From Actinotalea solisilvae (GTDB lineage Bacteria > Actinomycetota > Actinomycetes > Actinomycetales > Cellulomonadaceae): DNA of 64,000 bases. The stretch's first letter is position 1. Each line of letters starts with the position of its first letter. The notes beneath the pieces are model-generated. The model was not told the DNA's origin. It made no database searches and saw only the letters and a program-made list of their open reading frames with translations. The position numbers and the translations under genes are program-made. Shown here one piece after another: positions 24,266-33,025 of this stretch. The DNA is taken from the NCBI RefSeq assembly GCF_016464425.1, contig NZ_JADDKQ010000006.1, forward strand, positions 62,001 through 126,000. The letters run 5' to 3'.

Positions 24266-25243
24266 GTGACGGACCTGCGACCGACCGCCCGCGCCCTGCG
24301 CACCCTGGACCTCCTGCAGCACCGTCCTGGCGTGACGGCGCAGGAGATCGCGGACGAGCTCGACGTCACTGAGCGCGCCGCCCGGCGCTACGTCTCCCTG
24401 CTGCGCGAGGCCGGCATCCCTGTCGAGGCGGCGCGGGGGCGCTACGGCGGCTACCGGCTCGGGCGCGGCGTACGCCTGCCGCCGGTCGTCTTCACGGCGT
24501 CGGAGGCGCTGGGACTCGTCATGGCCGTCCTCGACGGCCACCACGCGGCCGCGGACCCGCAGGACCCGGTCGGCGCGGCGCTCGGCAAGGTCATCCGCGC
24601 CATGCCCGAGGGCGTCGGCAGGCAGGCGGCGACGGTGCGCCGGTTCGCCGCGGCGGCCCCGGACCGGCGCGCGGACCGTCCTGACCCCGACATCACGAGC
24701 GCGCTCGTCGAGGCCGTCGGCGACCAGCGACGCGTCGCGGTCGACTACCGCTCGGCGTCCGGCGCGTCGTGGCGCGGCGAGGTCGACCCGTGGGCCGTCG
24801 TCGTGCGGCACGGGCGCTGGTACCTGCTGTGCCACGCGCACCGGACGGACGCCGTGCGTGCCTACCGCGTCGACCGGATCGCCGCGGTCGAACCGCGGCA
24901 GGACCGCTTCCGCGCCCCGGACGACCTCAACCCCGTCGCCCTCCTCGAGGAGCACCTCGGGCGCGGCTGGCCCTACGCGACCCGGGTCGTCTTCGACGCC
25001 CCGGCCGACGTCGTCGCGCGGTACGTCCGGCCGCCCATGGGCCGCCTCGACCCCCTGGACGACGGCGCCCGGTGCGCCCTCGTGGGCACCACCGCCAACC
25101 CGGTCATGTACGCGGGCGAGTGGCTCGCCGCGATCCCGCTGCCGTTCCGCGTCGAGGGCGGGCCCGAGCTGCGCGGGGCGGTCGGCGAGCTGGCCGCGCG
25201 CCTGACGGCCGCCGTGGGTCGGGCGACGGTACCGGGACGTTGA
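24266..25243 (+). CDS. YafY-type HTH/WYL-domain regulator
   Basis: A 325-residue regulator with an N-terminal DeoR-like helix-turn-helix (VTAQEIADELDVTERAARRYV, about 25-44), a spacer helix region and a central WYL domain (about 145-215), ending in the WCX subdomain. WYL proteins sense ligands or single-stranded nucleic acid ends and often control a divergent neighbour; here that is the alpha/beta hydrolase at 23465-24184. Start is GTG at 24266. A strong GC hairpin follows its stop codon. Confidence 0.9.
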   Translation: MTDLRPTARALRTLDLLQHRPGVTAQEIADELDVTERAARRYVSLLREAGIPVEAARGRYGGYRLGRGVRLPPVVFTASEALGLVMAVLDGHHAAADPQDPVGAALGKVIRAMPEGVGRQAATVRRFAAAAPDRRADRPDPDITSALVEAVGDQRRVAVDYRSASGASWRGEVDPWAVVVRHGRWYLLCHAHRTDAVRAYRVDRIAAVEPRQDRFRAPDDLNPVALLEEHLGRGWPYATRVVFDAPADVVARYVRPPMGRLDPLDDGARCALVGTTANPVMYAGEWLAAIPLPFRVEGGPELRGAVGELAARLTAAVGRATVPGR

Positions 25244-25247
25244 CCGG

Positions 25248-25274
25248 CGGCCGCGGCTCCCGGGGCCGCGGCCG
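25248..25274. terminator. GC-rich bidirectional terminator hairpin
   Basis: Perfect 10-bp arms CGGCCGCGGC (25248-25257) and GCCGCGGCCG (25265-25274) flank a 7-base loop, between the end of the WYL gene and the end of the LacI remnant. Confidence 0.65.
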
Positions 25275-25279
25275 GCTCG

Positions 25280-25648
25280 TCAGCCGCCGGGCGGCGCCGT
25301 CGACCCCCGGACCACCAGGTGCGTCGCGAGCTGGACGTGCCGGGACGCGGGCTCGCCGCCCGCCGCCATGCCGAGCACGGTCTCGACGGCCATCCGCCCC
25401 ATCCCGGTGAGGGGCTGGTGCACCGACGTGAGCGGCGGGGACGTCCAGGCCGCCTGGGGCGTGTCGTCGAAGCCGACCACGCTCAGCCTCGTCGGCACGG
25501 CGACGCCCAGCTCCCGCGCGACGGCGACCACGCCGACGGCGATCTCGTCGTTCCCCGCGACCACCGCGGTCGGTGGCTGGGGGAGCGAGAGCATCTCCCG
25601 TCCGTGGGTCCGGCCCGCCTCGACCGAGAAGCCCACGTGACGCACGAG
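25280..25648 (-). pseudogene. Truncated LacI-family regulator (C-terminal remnant)
   Basis: About 123 codons that match only the last third of a LacI/GalR regulator: PPTAVVAGNDEIAVGVVAVA, SVVGFDDTPQAAWTSPPLTS, then VHQPLTGMGRMAVETVLGM. The DNA-binding domain and first sugar-binding lobe are missing. The homology stops near residue VRHVGFSVEAGR, about 70 bases before the Kef-type gene starts on the other strand, which suggests that insertion or deletion during arrival of that gene removed the 5' part. An in-frame ATG exists at 25720, but the residues before the homology are low-complexity. It is unlikely to bind DNA. Confidence 0.8.
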
Positions 25649-25718
25649 CTCGGGAGCACCGCGAGTTCCGCGCGACGTCCCGCCGCGAGAGAATGGCGCG
25701 CCACCGGGAGGAGGACCC

Positions 25719-27350
25719 ATGGAGCTCGGTCTCTACCTCGTCGGGGCTGTGGTCGGCGGTCTGCTCGCCGTCGCGGTGCGCCTGCCGCCGCTCGTCGGCT
25801 ACCTCGCCGCGGGCTTCGCGCTCGGGGCGCTCGGCGCGCCCGAGCCGGCCGGGCTCGAGCAGGTCGCCGAGGTCGGCGTCGTGCTCCTGCTGTTCGCGAT
25901 CGGGCTGAAGTTCGACGCGCGCACGCTGCTGCGCCGCGAGATCTGGCTGACGACGAGCGTCCACCTCGTCCTGTCGACCGCGGTCGGCATGGGCTTCCTC
26001 GGGCTGCTCGCCGTCGCCGGGCACGGGCTCGTCGCGGACGAGCCCGTCGGGGCCCTCGCGCTCGTCGGCTTCGCCCTGTCGTTCTCGTCGACGGTCTTCG
26101 TCGTCAAGGTCCTCGAGGACCGGTCGGACGCGACCTCGCTCTACGGCCGGATCGCCGTCGGCCTCCTCGTCATGCAGGACATCGCGGCGGTGATCTTCAT
26201 GGCGCTCGCGGGCGGCGAGGCGCCGAGCCCGTGGGCGCTCGCGCTCGTGCTCCTGCTGCCCGCGGCGTGGCCGCTGCACCGGATCTGGGACCGGATCGGG
26301 CATGGCGAGCTCCAGGCGCTGTTCGGCGTGACCGTCGCGGTGGCGCTCGGCTGGGGCCTGTTCGAGGCGGTGGGCGTCGACGGTCAGCTCGGCGCGCTCG
26401 TCATGGGGCTGCTGCTCGCGAAGCACCCGAGCGCGGGTGAGCTCTCGCGGTCCCTCATGACGTTCAAGGACCTCATGCTCGTCGCGTTCTTCCTGCAGAT
26501 CGGCCTGCACGGGCGACCGGGGCTCGAGGAGGTGCTGCTCGCCGCCGCGCTGCTCGCCGTGCTGCCGCTCCAGGTGGCGTTCTACGCCGTGCTCCTGTGG
26601 GCCATGCGCCTGCGCCGGCGCACGGCGTTCCTCGCCGGGCTCGTGCTCGCGAACTTCTCGGAGTTCGGCATCATCGTCGCCTCGGTCGGCGCGACCGTCG
26701 GGCTGCTGAGCGAGAGCTGGGTGCTGGTGGTCTCGCTCGCCGTCGCCTTCAGCTTCGCGGTGTCCGCGCTGGTCAACCGCCGCGGCGTCGAGCTCGCGAC
26801 CCGCATGGTGCGCCTGCTCCCGCACCACAGCACCTACCAGCTGCACCCCGACGACCGTCTCGTCGACGTGGGCGAGGCCGACGCGCTCGTGCTCGGCCTC
26901 GGCCGGATCGGCTCGGCCACCTACCTGCGGCTGCGCGACGAGTACGGGCTGTCCGTGGTCGGCGTGGAGCACGACCAGGCGCGCGTCACCGACCTCGAGC
27001 TCGAGGGCTTCGAGGTGCTGCGCGCCGACGCGACGGACCTCGAGTTCTGGGCGCGCGTCAAGCGCGCCGGCAAGGTGCAGGTCGTCGTCCTCGCGATGCC
27101 CTTCCACAACGCCAATCTCATCGCGCTCGCACGGCTCCAGGCCGCCGGCTTCACGGGCCGCGTCGCCGCGGTCGCGCGGTACGACGACGACGTGGCCGAG
27201 CTCCAGCGGCACGGCGCCGACGCGGTCTTCCACCTGTACGGCTCGGCGGGAGCGGCGCTCGCGGACCACGCGGCGGAGGTCCTCATGCACCGCAAGCCCA
27301 CCGGACCCGAGCACGAGCCGGGCTCCGCCCCCGGGCTCGTCACGGGCTGA
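25719..27350 (+). CDS. Kef/CPA2-type cation:proton antiporter with TrkA-N domain
   Basis: A 543-residue membrane transporter. Residues 1-360 form the 11-12-helix CPA2 exchanger, with the conserved motifs FAIGLKFD, SFSSTVFVVKVLED and GLLVMQDIAAV. After a linker, residues about 385-510 are a Rossmann RCK/TrkA-N domain (ALVLGLGRIGSATYLRL) that binds nucleotide and gates the channel. It probably exports K+ or another cation in exchange for H+ under stress. ATG at 25719 follows GGGAGGAGGACCC. It overlies the broken end of a LacI gene on the opposite strand. Confidence 0.92.
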   Translation: MELGLYLVGAVVGGLLAVAVRLPPLVGYLAAGFALGALGAPEPAGLEQVAEVGVVLLLFAIGLKFDARTLLRREIWLTTSVHLVLSTAVGMGFLGLLAVAGHGLVADEPVGALALVGFALSFSSTVFVVKVLEDRSDATSLYGRIAVGLLVMQDIAAVIFMALAGGEAPSPWALALVLLLPAAWPLHRIWDRIGHGELQALFGVTVAVALGWGLFEAVGVDGQLGALVMGLLLAKHPSAGELSRSLMTFKDLMLVAFFLQIGLHGRPGLEEVLLAAALLAVLPLQVAFYAVLLWAMRLRRRTAFLAGLVLANFSEFGIIVASVGATVGLLSESWVLVVSLAVAFSFAVSALVNRRGVELATRMVRLLPHHSTYQLHPDDRLVDVGEADALVLGLGRIGSATYLRLRDEYGLSVVGVEHDQARVTDLELEGFEVLRADATDLEFWARVKRAGKVQVVVLAMPFHNANLIALARLQAAGFTGRVAAVARYDDDVAELQRHGADAVFHLYGSAGAALADHAAEVLMHRKPTGPEHEPGSAPGLVTG

Positions 27351-27406
27351 CGCCCGACGTCGTGCGCCGACCCGTCCCCGGCCGGGCGCCGACGTAGGGT
27401 GCGAGC

Positions 27407-27553
27407 GTGCTGTCGACGCTCGTGTGCCGGCTCCTCGGCCACCGGCCGACGAAGGTGCCGCGCGACGACGAGGGCGGCGGGTTCGTCTACGCGTGCCGAC
27501 GCTGCTGCGCCGAGGGCGTCCGCCCGCCGGCCCCGCGGACGCCCCGCCGCTGA
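27407..27553 (+). CDS. Tiny Cys-rich protein, DUF1660-like
   Basis: A 48-residue product starting with GTG: MLSTLVCRLLGHRPTKVP, then an acidic turn, then FVYACRRCCAEG and a Pro/Arg tail. The CxLxGH plus CxxC arrangement recalls DUF1660-like small zinc-ribbon proteins. It is too short for default ORF calling. It lies 56 bases after the antiporter and ends 16 bases before the stop of a convergent gene, so the frame fills the only available gap. Its function is unknown, and expression would need to be shown. Confidence 0.5.
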   Translation: MLSTLVCRLLGHRPTKVPRDDEGGGFVYACRRCCAEGVRPPAPRTPRR

Positions 27554-27569
27554 GTCGCTCCGGCGCCCG

Positions 27570-28364
27570 TCAGAGGCTGAGGCGGGCGGTCGCCGTCGTG
27601 CCGTCGCGGTAGGTCACGACCATGTCGACGCCGCTCGACGCGTCCCGCAGCTCGTCGCCGGGGAACCACAGCGCGAAGCGGCCGCCGTCGACGGTCGCGG
27701 CCACCTCGCCGTGCTCGGCGCTCCGGTAGGTGATGCCGACGACGTCGGCCCCCGCGACGCCCGCCGCGAGCGAGAGGTCGCCGGCGGCCATGGTTCCCGA
27801 GCCGAGGTCCGTCGCGACCACGTCGCGCAGGCCCGGCGGGGCGTAGCCGTCGGGCGTGCCGACCGACCCGACCATGGCGTCGGCGAAGAGGCGCGCGGAC
27901 CCGTCGGCGATGCAGAGGGCCGCGAAGCCGTCCTCGCCGGCGAGGACGACGGTCGTCCAGACGCCGCGGCGCTCGGCGATCGCCGTCACGGCTGCGTCGA
28001 GCTCGGCCCGGTGGTCGCTGCCGGCGCCCTCGCGCTGCTGCGTGCGGCAGGCCTCGCCGGCGTCGGCCTGCTCCTGCGCGGACAGGCCCGACGGCGCTGC
28101 GGTCCACGTCGCGAAGGCGGCGTCGCCGCCGGTCAGCGGCGGCAGGACGACGAAGGCGGCCGTCGCCGCGGCGACCGACACGCCGGCGAAGGCGAGGCGG
28201 CGGGCCGTCGGCCGGCGGCGGGCCGGCAGGGACACGGGGCCCGACGGGGACGTGGCGAGGATCGCCTCGAGGTCGGCCCGTGCGCGGGGGCTCGCCGGGT
28301 CGACCTCGCGGACGGCGGGGTCGAGCGTCCGGAGCGTGGCGGTGAGGTGGTCGTCGAGGGTCAT
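27570..28364 (-). CDS. Membrane-anchored partner of the ECF sigma factor (anti-sigma-like)
   Basis: A 264-residue protein with a cytoplasmic N-terminal segment of about 50 residues (MTLDDHLTATLRTLDPAVRE), one transmembrane helix (about 53-74) and a large extracytoplasmic domain. It is translated from an ATG that overlaps the sigma-factor stop (ATGA), the usual layout of sigma/anti-sigma pairs. No zinc HxxxCxxC motif is seen, so it resembles the CU044_5270-type membrane proteins that accompany actinobacterial sigma factors. A role in holding the sigma factor until an outside signal is sensed is inferred from position and topology. Confidence 0.75.
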   Translation of the reverse strand: MTLDDHLTATLRTLDPAVREVDPASPRARADLEAILATSPSGPVSLPARRRPTARRLAFAGVSVAAATAAFVVLPPLTGGDAAFATWTAAPSGLSAQEQADAGEACRTQQREGAGSDHRAELDAAVTAIAERRGVWTTVVLAGEDGFAALCIADGSARLFADAMVGSVGTPDGYAPPGLRDVVATDLGSGTMAAGDLSLAAGVAGADVVGITYRSAEHGEVAATVDGGRFALWFPGDELRDASSGVDMVVTYRDGTTATARLSL

Positions 28365-28918
28365 CGGGTGGTCCTTCCGGCGAGGGCGGGCGTCGCGGCC
28401 CGCTGCGGCAGGTGGTCGAGGTGGGCACGAAGCGCCCGGCGGGCGCGCGTCAGGCGGAGCCGGACCGCGACGGGGGAGATGCCGAGGACGACGCCGGCCT
28501 GCGGCGCGGTGAGGCCCTCGAACGCCGCGAGCGCGAGGACCTCCTGGTGCGCCGCGGGCAGCCGCCGCCACGCGGCGGCGAGGTCGACGGCGCTCACGAC
28601 GGCGTCGTCGTGGGCGTCGACGACGAGCGTGGCCGAGTCCGCGAGGCGGATGCCCAGGGCCTCCCGACGCCGCTCGCCGCGGCGGTCGTTGAGCAGCACG
28701 TTCCGCACGATGCCGAAGACCCAGGCACGGGCGTCGTCGTCGGCGCGCGGTACGTCATCGAACCGGCGCCAGACGACGAGGAAGGCCTCGGCGACGACGT
28801 CCTCGGCGTGCTCGCGCAGGATGCGACGCTGCGCGAAACGGAGCGCGTCCGGGTAGACGGCCGTGTACAACGACCGGAACGCACGCTCCCGGTCCGGAGC
28901 GCGGGTAGGTGGACTCAT
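28361..28918 (-). CDS. ECF (sigma-70 family) RNA polymerase sigma factor
   Basis: A 185-residue extracytoplasmic-function sigma factor. Region 2 (about 13-78) contains AFRSLYTAVYPDALRFAQRR, the -10-reading HAEDVVAEAFLVVWRR, and WVFGIVRNVLLNDRR. Region 4 (about 115-165) contains LAAFEGLTAPQAGVVLGISP and VAVRLRLTRARRALR. ATG at 28918 begins MSPPTRAPDRERAF; a longer start at 28957 is possible but adds a low-complexity leader. The next gene, coupled by ATGA, encodes a one-span membrane protein that likely restrains it. Confidence 0.92.
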   Translation of the reverse strand: MSPPTRAPDRERAFRSLYTAVYPDALRFAQRRILREHAEDVVAEAFLVVWRRFDDVPRADDDARAWVFGIVRNVLLNDRRGERRREALGIRLADSATLVVDAHDDAVVSAVDLAAAWRRLPAAHQEVLALAAFEGLTAPQAGVVLGISPVAVRLRLTRARRALRAHLDHLPQRAATPALAGRTTR

Positions 28919-29071
28919 ACCCGGTACCTGTCCGCCACGGGTGCGAGTGTGTCGCACGTGCTGCGGGGATCGGCTCAGGTGGCCCAGCGCACCGTGACCG
29001 GCGTGCTCACGCCGGGGACGGGCGGCGACGTCGTCTCCCGCTCGACCTCGGCGGTGGCGGCGCTGCGGCGG

Positions 29072-29401
29072 TCACTGCCGGGGCTCGGCGAACAGGCTGT
29101 CGATGCCGACGACCGAGATGAGCGCGGCGACGGGCGGCGCGGGCTCGGGCAGCGAGACGCCGAGCCCCTCGGCGTGCGCGACCGTGCAGCACTGGATGAG
29201 GAACGACAACCCGGTGGAGTCGATGAAGGTGACGTCGGACGTGTCGAGCTCGACCGGGACGTGACGGCACGCGACCAGGGACATCGCGGTGCTTGCCTGC
29301 GTCCTCAGGGTGGCGTCGATCTCGCCGGAGAGCCGGACGATCGTCCGCTCCGGCGTCTGGGTCGTCGTGATGGAACCGGTCGGTGGTGCGGGTGCCGGCA
29401 C
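29072..29401 (-). CDS. STAS-domain anti-sigma factor antagonist
   Basis: A 109-residue STAS protein of the SpoIIAA/RsbV class. The core is TIVRLSGEIDATLRTQASTA, followed by VELDTSDVTFIDSTGLSFLI, in which the Ser of IDSTG is the residue normally phosphorylated by an anti-sigma kinase. GTG at 29401 is selected because GGGAGG sits six bases upstream; longer in-frame starts at 29461 and 29515 lack a ribosome site. Dephosphorylated STAS proteins bind the kinase and free a stress sigma factor. No kinase gene is adjacent, so its partner is elsewhere. Confidence 0.88.
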   Translation of the reverse strand: MPAPAPPTGSITTTQTPERTIVRLSGEIDATLRTQASTAMSLVACRHVPVELDTSDVTFIDSTGLSFLIQCCTVAHAEGLGVSLPEPAPPVAALISVVGIDSLFAEPRQ

Positions 29402-29558
29402 GGGTGACCTCCCTGTCTCCGGCTTGGGGCACGGGCTTCGAGGCCCGAGGTCCGGCTCCATGCAAGCACCGGTCGTCGTCGGAGCACAACCCGCCCATGG
29501 GGTGAACTTTGCCAACCTATGACCGGCGGGTTCCGCGGCCGCCTGGCACTGTCAGGGA

Positions 29559-30899
29559 GTGAGCATCGTCCAACGCCTGCGCGAGCGGTTCTGGTTCATC
29601 CCGGCAGTCCTGTGCCTGGCGGCGTTCGTCCTCGCCGAGGGGCTGGTCGCGCTCGACGAGCGCCTGGGCGGGCTGGACGTGCCCGGCTGGGCCGGGACGC
29701 TCCTCTACCGGGTGGGCGCGAGCGGCAGCCGTGACGTCCTCGGCGCGATCGCCTCGTCGAGCCTTGCGGTGGCGGGCACCACCTTCTCGATCACCATGGC
29801 GGTGCTCGCCCTGACGTCGTCCACCTACGGCCCTCGACTCGTCCGCAACTTCATGTCGGACCGCGGCAACCAGGCGGTCCTCGGGGTGTTCGTCGCCACG
29901 TTCCTCTACAGCCTGCTGGTCCTGCGCTCGATCCGGGTCATCGGCGAGTCGGGGGACGACGCCTTCGTACCGCACCTGGCCGTCAACGCGGCGGTCCTGC
30001 TCGCCGTCGCCGACGTCGCCGTCCTCATCTACTTCATCCACCACATCAGCGACTCCATCCAGATCACGACCCTGACCGGGCGCGTCCGGGACGAGCTGCT
30101 CGCGACGGTGGAGCGTCTCTACCCCCTGCCGGACGCCACCGACGTCGCCGTGCACGGCGGGCCCGGGGCAGCGCCCGGTCCAGGCGTCCGCGACCTGCCG
30201 CGCCCCGACGGCGGGGCGCCGGTCACGGCCCACCGGTCCGGCTACCTGCAGTCCCTCGACGACGACGACCTGCTACGCCTCGCCCGCGAGCACGACGTCG
30301 TCGTCGTCCTGGACGTCCGGCCGGGCGCGTACGTGCTGCAGGACGCCGTCGTCGCCCACGTCCTGCCCGCCGAGCGCGCGGACGACCGCCTCGCCGACGG
30401 TGTGCGCGCGACCCTGCACCTCTCCGACGCGCGCACCCCCCACCAGGACCCCGAGTTCGCGGTCCAGCAGCTGACCGAGATGGCGGTCCGCGCGCTGTCG
30501 CCGGGCACGAACGACCCCTACACCGCCGTCAACGCTCTCGACGACCTGTCCTCGGCGCTGTCGGCGCTGGCTGCGCGCGTCCCACCCGCTCGCGCGCGCC
30601 TCGACGCGGAGGGGCGGCTGCGCGTCCACGCGCCCCGCGTCGGCGTCGACGAGCTCGTCGTCCCGGTGATCGACAGCATGCGCTGGTACGCGGCGTCCGC
30701 CCCCTCGGTCATGCACTCGACCCTCGACCTCGTGGAACGGGTCGGCACGCGCGCCGCGTCGGGTGCGGTGCGGACGCGCCTGCTCACCCACGTGGGACTG
30801 CTCGAGGACGCGTTCGCCGGTGCCGGGCACCACGCCCACGACATGCAGGCGTTCGCGGACCACGCGGGCTCCGTGCGCGCCCGGCTGATGTCGGTCTGA
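29559..30899 (+). CDS. DUF2254 predicted membrane protein
   Basis: A 446-residue protein of the DUF2254 family. Four membrane helices lie in the first 170 residues (FWFIPAVLCLAAFVLAEGLV and later TFSITMAVLAL, NQAVLGVFVATFLYSLL, NAAVLLAVADVAVLIYFIHH). A soluble domain follows with the family motifs GYLQSLDDDDL, VVVLDVRPGAYV and LSPGTNDPYTAVNALDDL. GTG at 29559 follows AGGGA closely. The family is widespread, and its molecular role is not established to my knowledge; an ion-channel-like or envelope function is only a guess. It appears monocistronic. Confidence 0.88.
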   Translation: MSIVQRLRERFWFIPAVLCLAAFVLAEGLVALDERLGGLDVPGWAGTLLYRVGASGSRDVLGAIASSSLAVAGTTFSITMAVLALTSSTYGPRLVRNFMSDRGNQAVLGVFVATFLYSLLVLRSIRVIGESGDDAFVPHLAVNAAVLLAVADVAVLIYFIHHISDSIQITTLTGRVRDELLATVERLYPLPDATDVAVHGGPGAAPGPGVRDLPRPDGGAPVTAHRSGYLQSLDDDDLLRLAREHDVVVVLDVRPGAYVLQDAVVAHVLPAERADDRLADGVRATLHLSDARTPHQDPEFAVQQLTEMAVRALSPGTNDPYTAVNALDDLSSALSALAARVPPARARLDAEGRLRVHAPRVGVDELVVPVIDSMRWYAASAPSVMHSTLDLVERVGTRAASGAVRTRLLTHVGLLEDAFAGAGHHAHDMQAFADHAGSVRARLMSV

Positions 30900-30949
30900 C
30901 CGGTACCGCGCACCGGGAGAAGGCGACCCGCGCGGTCCACGCGGCGGAC

Positions 30950-31966
30950 TCAGCTCGCCCAGCGGACGGAGATCGGCGTGGTCACGCCGGGGAGGGGCAG
31001 CGACGTCGCCTCGTGCTCGACCTCGGCCGTCGTCGCCGCGTCGAGCGGCTGCCAGGGGGTGATCACGACCTTCTCGTCCGCGCGGCGCCACGTGCCGACC
31101 ACCTCGCCGCGCACGAGCACCGCACCCGGCCAGACGCGAGGGGTCCAGAGCTCGGCGCGGCGCGCGGCGTCGGGCACGAGGCGCTCGCGCTCGCGGTCCC
31201 ACAGGAGGTAGTAGGCGTCGCCGCTCGGCAGCAGGCGGACGGCCGTCGAGGGCTCGACCGGAGCGCGGAGGCTCGGCTCGTCCCGCGCGAGCGCCCACGC
31301 GTCGCCGAGGTCGGTGCGCACGGGGACGAGCTCGTCCGCCAGGCCGTCGAACGCCGCGGTGGCCGACGGCTTGCGGAGTCCGGCCCAGTCGCCGAACCCC
31401 GCGACCGTGCCCGGCCCGAGCACGTGGAGGTAGCGGCGCAGCAGCTCGAGGCGCGCGGCGACGTAGTCCGTCTCTGCGAGGGGCGCGGTGCGGACCGTCG
31501 GCTGCCGCGCGCCGTCCCACCGGATGAGCAGCCGTCCGGTCGTGCTCGCGTAGCGGAACTGGTGGTGGTGCACGCCGAGCTCGCGCGCGACGTCGCGCAG
31601 CAGCCTCTCGGCGCCCGCGAGGTGGGCGTCGAGGCGCTCCGCCAGGAGCTCCGCCTCCGCGTACCGGGCGGTGTCCATCGGGCGTCGCGCGAGGGTGAAC
31701 ACCGCGCGGTCGCGCTGCTCGATTACGTGGACGCTGAAGCGCTGGCCCCAGACCTGGACGAGCGGCGGCTCGGGCACAGCGGTCGCAGGCGTGCCCTCGA
31801 CGCGGGCGTGGAGCGAGTGCAGGGCCGCGCGCGGGACGCTGTCCGTCATCCCCGCCCAGGCGGCGCGGCGCACCGAGTCCGGCGTCGGTGCGACGCGCTC
31901 CTCGAGGCCGTTCGCGCGTCGTCGGTGGGCGAGCACCTGCTCGCGGGTGAGCTCCAGCGCAGCCAT
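30950..31966 (-). CDS. Winged-helix DNA-binding (AlkZ/HTH_42-like) protein
   Basis: A 338-residue member of the large actinobacterial family annotated as 'winged helix DNA-binding domain-containing' (HTH_42), related to the AlkZ/YcaQ DNA glycosylases. The start LTREQVLAHRRRANGLEERV, the segment AWAGMTDSVPRAALHSLHAR, and the closing beta-region AVLVRGEVVGTWRRADEKVV are family hallmarks. The AlkZ catalytic Q-x-Q is not obvious; VQVWGQR lies near the expected place. It may repair or bind damaged DNA, but many paralogues have no known substrate. Stand-alone gene. Confidence 0.8.
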   Translation of the reverse strand: MAALELTREQVLAHRRRANGLEERVAPTPDSVRRAAWAGMTDSVPRAALHSLHARVEGTPATAVPEPPLVQVWGQRFSVHVIEQRDRAVFTLARRPMDTARYAEAELLAERLDAHLAGAERLLRDVARELGVHHHQFRYASTTGRLLIRWDGARQPTVRTAPLAETDYVAARLELLRRYLHVLGPGTVAGFGDWAGLRKPSATAAFDGLADELVPVRTDLGDAWALARDEPSLRAPVEPSTAVRLLPSGDAYYLLWDRERERLVPDAARRAELWTPRVWPGAVLVRGEVVGTWRRADEKVVITPWQPLDAATTAEVEHEATSLPLPGVTTPISVRWAS

Positions 31967-32007
31967 GCGTCCCCCTCACGCCCGACGGTCGCTGCCCATC
32001 ATGGCGG

Positions 32008-32694
32008 TCAGCCGCGCGCGTCCGGGAGGGGTGCGGGGCACTCGCCGCCGGGGGTGGTCGCGAGCTCGACGTGCCACATCTCGTTGGCGTACGTCTGGCA
32101 CAGGCCGTACGCGTCGCCGAACCGCCCGACCCAGTCCGCGGCCGCCGTCGGGCCGACGTCGACCGCCTCGCCCGTGACGTGGCTCGACGTCTCGGGCGTG
32201 GCGACGCGCGCGAGCGCCTCCTCGAGCGAGCCGTAGGTCGCCGTCGCGCGGTCGAGCAGGTCCTGCTGGTACTCCGGGCTGCGGCGACCGGACGTCAGCC
32301 AGAGCTCGACGCCGTCCGCGGCGGCGTCGCTCGCCGCGGCCTGGACCGCGGCGCGGAGGTCCGGGTCGAGGCCCGCGACCGCCGGGTGGTCCTCGTCGAA
32401 CGGGTCGATGCGGTCGTCACGCTCGCGCGGGTCGGGTGCCGTCGCCGAGGCGTCGTCCGGCGCGGCCTCGTCCGGGGTGCCGACGTCCGGCACCGCGCCG
32501 ACCTGGAGCGGGGGCGGCGGCGGGGCGCCGTCGAGCCCTGCCGAGCGCGGCATGAGGAAGGGCGCGGCCAGGAGCCCGACGGCGACGAGTCCGGCGAGCA
32601 CGGCGGTCGCCCGGAGGCCGGTGCGGCGGAGATGGCTGCGGCCGGCGACGCGCCGTCGTCGGGCCGGCTGGGGTGCGTGGTCCATGGTGACCAT
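32008..32694 (-). CDS. Membrane-anchored VanY-like D,D-carboxypeptidase
   Basis: A protein of about 228 residues. A basic N-terminus and one hydrophobic helix (ATAVLAGLVAVGLLAAPFLM) anchor it in the membrane, a Pro/Asp-rich linker spans the wall, and the C-terminal peptidase M15 domain has the zinc motifs SSHVTGEAVDV (His, Asp) and EMWHVE (His). It would trim the terminal D-Ala of peptidoglycan stem peptides. In-frame ATGs at 32730, 32694 and 32685 compete; none has a clear ribosome site, so the N-terminus is uncertain by a dozen residues. No van resistance genes surround it, so it is probably housekeeping. Confidence 0.88.
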   Translation of the reverse strand: MVTMDHAPQPARRRRVAGRSHLRRTGLRATAVLAGLVAVGLLAAPFLMPRSAGLDGAPPPPPLQVGAVPDVGTPDEAAPDDASATAPDPRERDDRIDPFDEDHPAVAGLDPDLRAAVQAAASDAAADGVELWLTSGRRSPEYQQDLLDRATATYGSLEEALARVATPETSSHVTGEAVDVGPTAAADWVGRFGDAYGLCQTYANEMWHVELATTPGGECPAPLPDARG

Positions 32695-32815
32695 CCGACC
32701 CGTGCCGGCCCGGGTCCCGCGTCTGCCCATCGTCGGGACCGTGGCCCGCGCCCGTCATCCGCCGGTCGCACGCGGCGCCCCGACACCTCATCCCGCCGCA
32801 CCGGGCCCACGACGG

Positions 32816-32915
32816 GCCCCGTCCAGATGCTCGGATCCGAACGTCTCAGCGTTCCGCCCGTGTCGAGTACGGGTCGGAGGGCTCCGATGTGCGGATCCGA
32901 GCATCTGGACGGGGC
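32816..32915. repeat. Perfect 24-bp inverted repeat around a 52-bp centre
   Basis: Arms 32816-32839 and 32892-32915 are exactly complementary over 24 bases; each holds CGGATCCG. The 52-base centre has its own small stem (CCCGT / ACGGG). It lies in the divergent gap between the VanY-like gene and the sorbosone-dehydrogenase-like gene. No flanking target duplication was obvious by eye. Confidence 0.75.
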
Positions 32916-33025
32916 GGCCGGGGCGGACGGGGCGGGCGGGGCAGGGCGGGGGCGGAGCCTTGCGGGGGGAGCGGGGGCGGAGGATGCTCGGCGGGGTCGG
33001 CCGACGTCGGGCGAGGGGGCCCAGC

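Noticed and set aside
30950..31966. Functional AlkZ DNA glycosylase
   Set aside because: The catalytic Q-x-Q could not be placed with confidence, so only the broader winged-helix family is claimed.
32816..32915. Inverted repeat as an ordinary transcription terminator
   Set aside because: It lies between divergent start codons, not after any gene, and has a 52-base loop.
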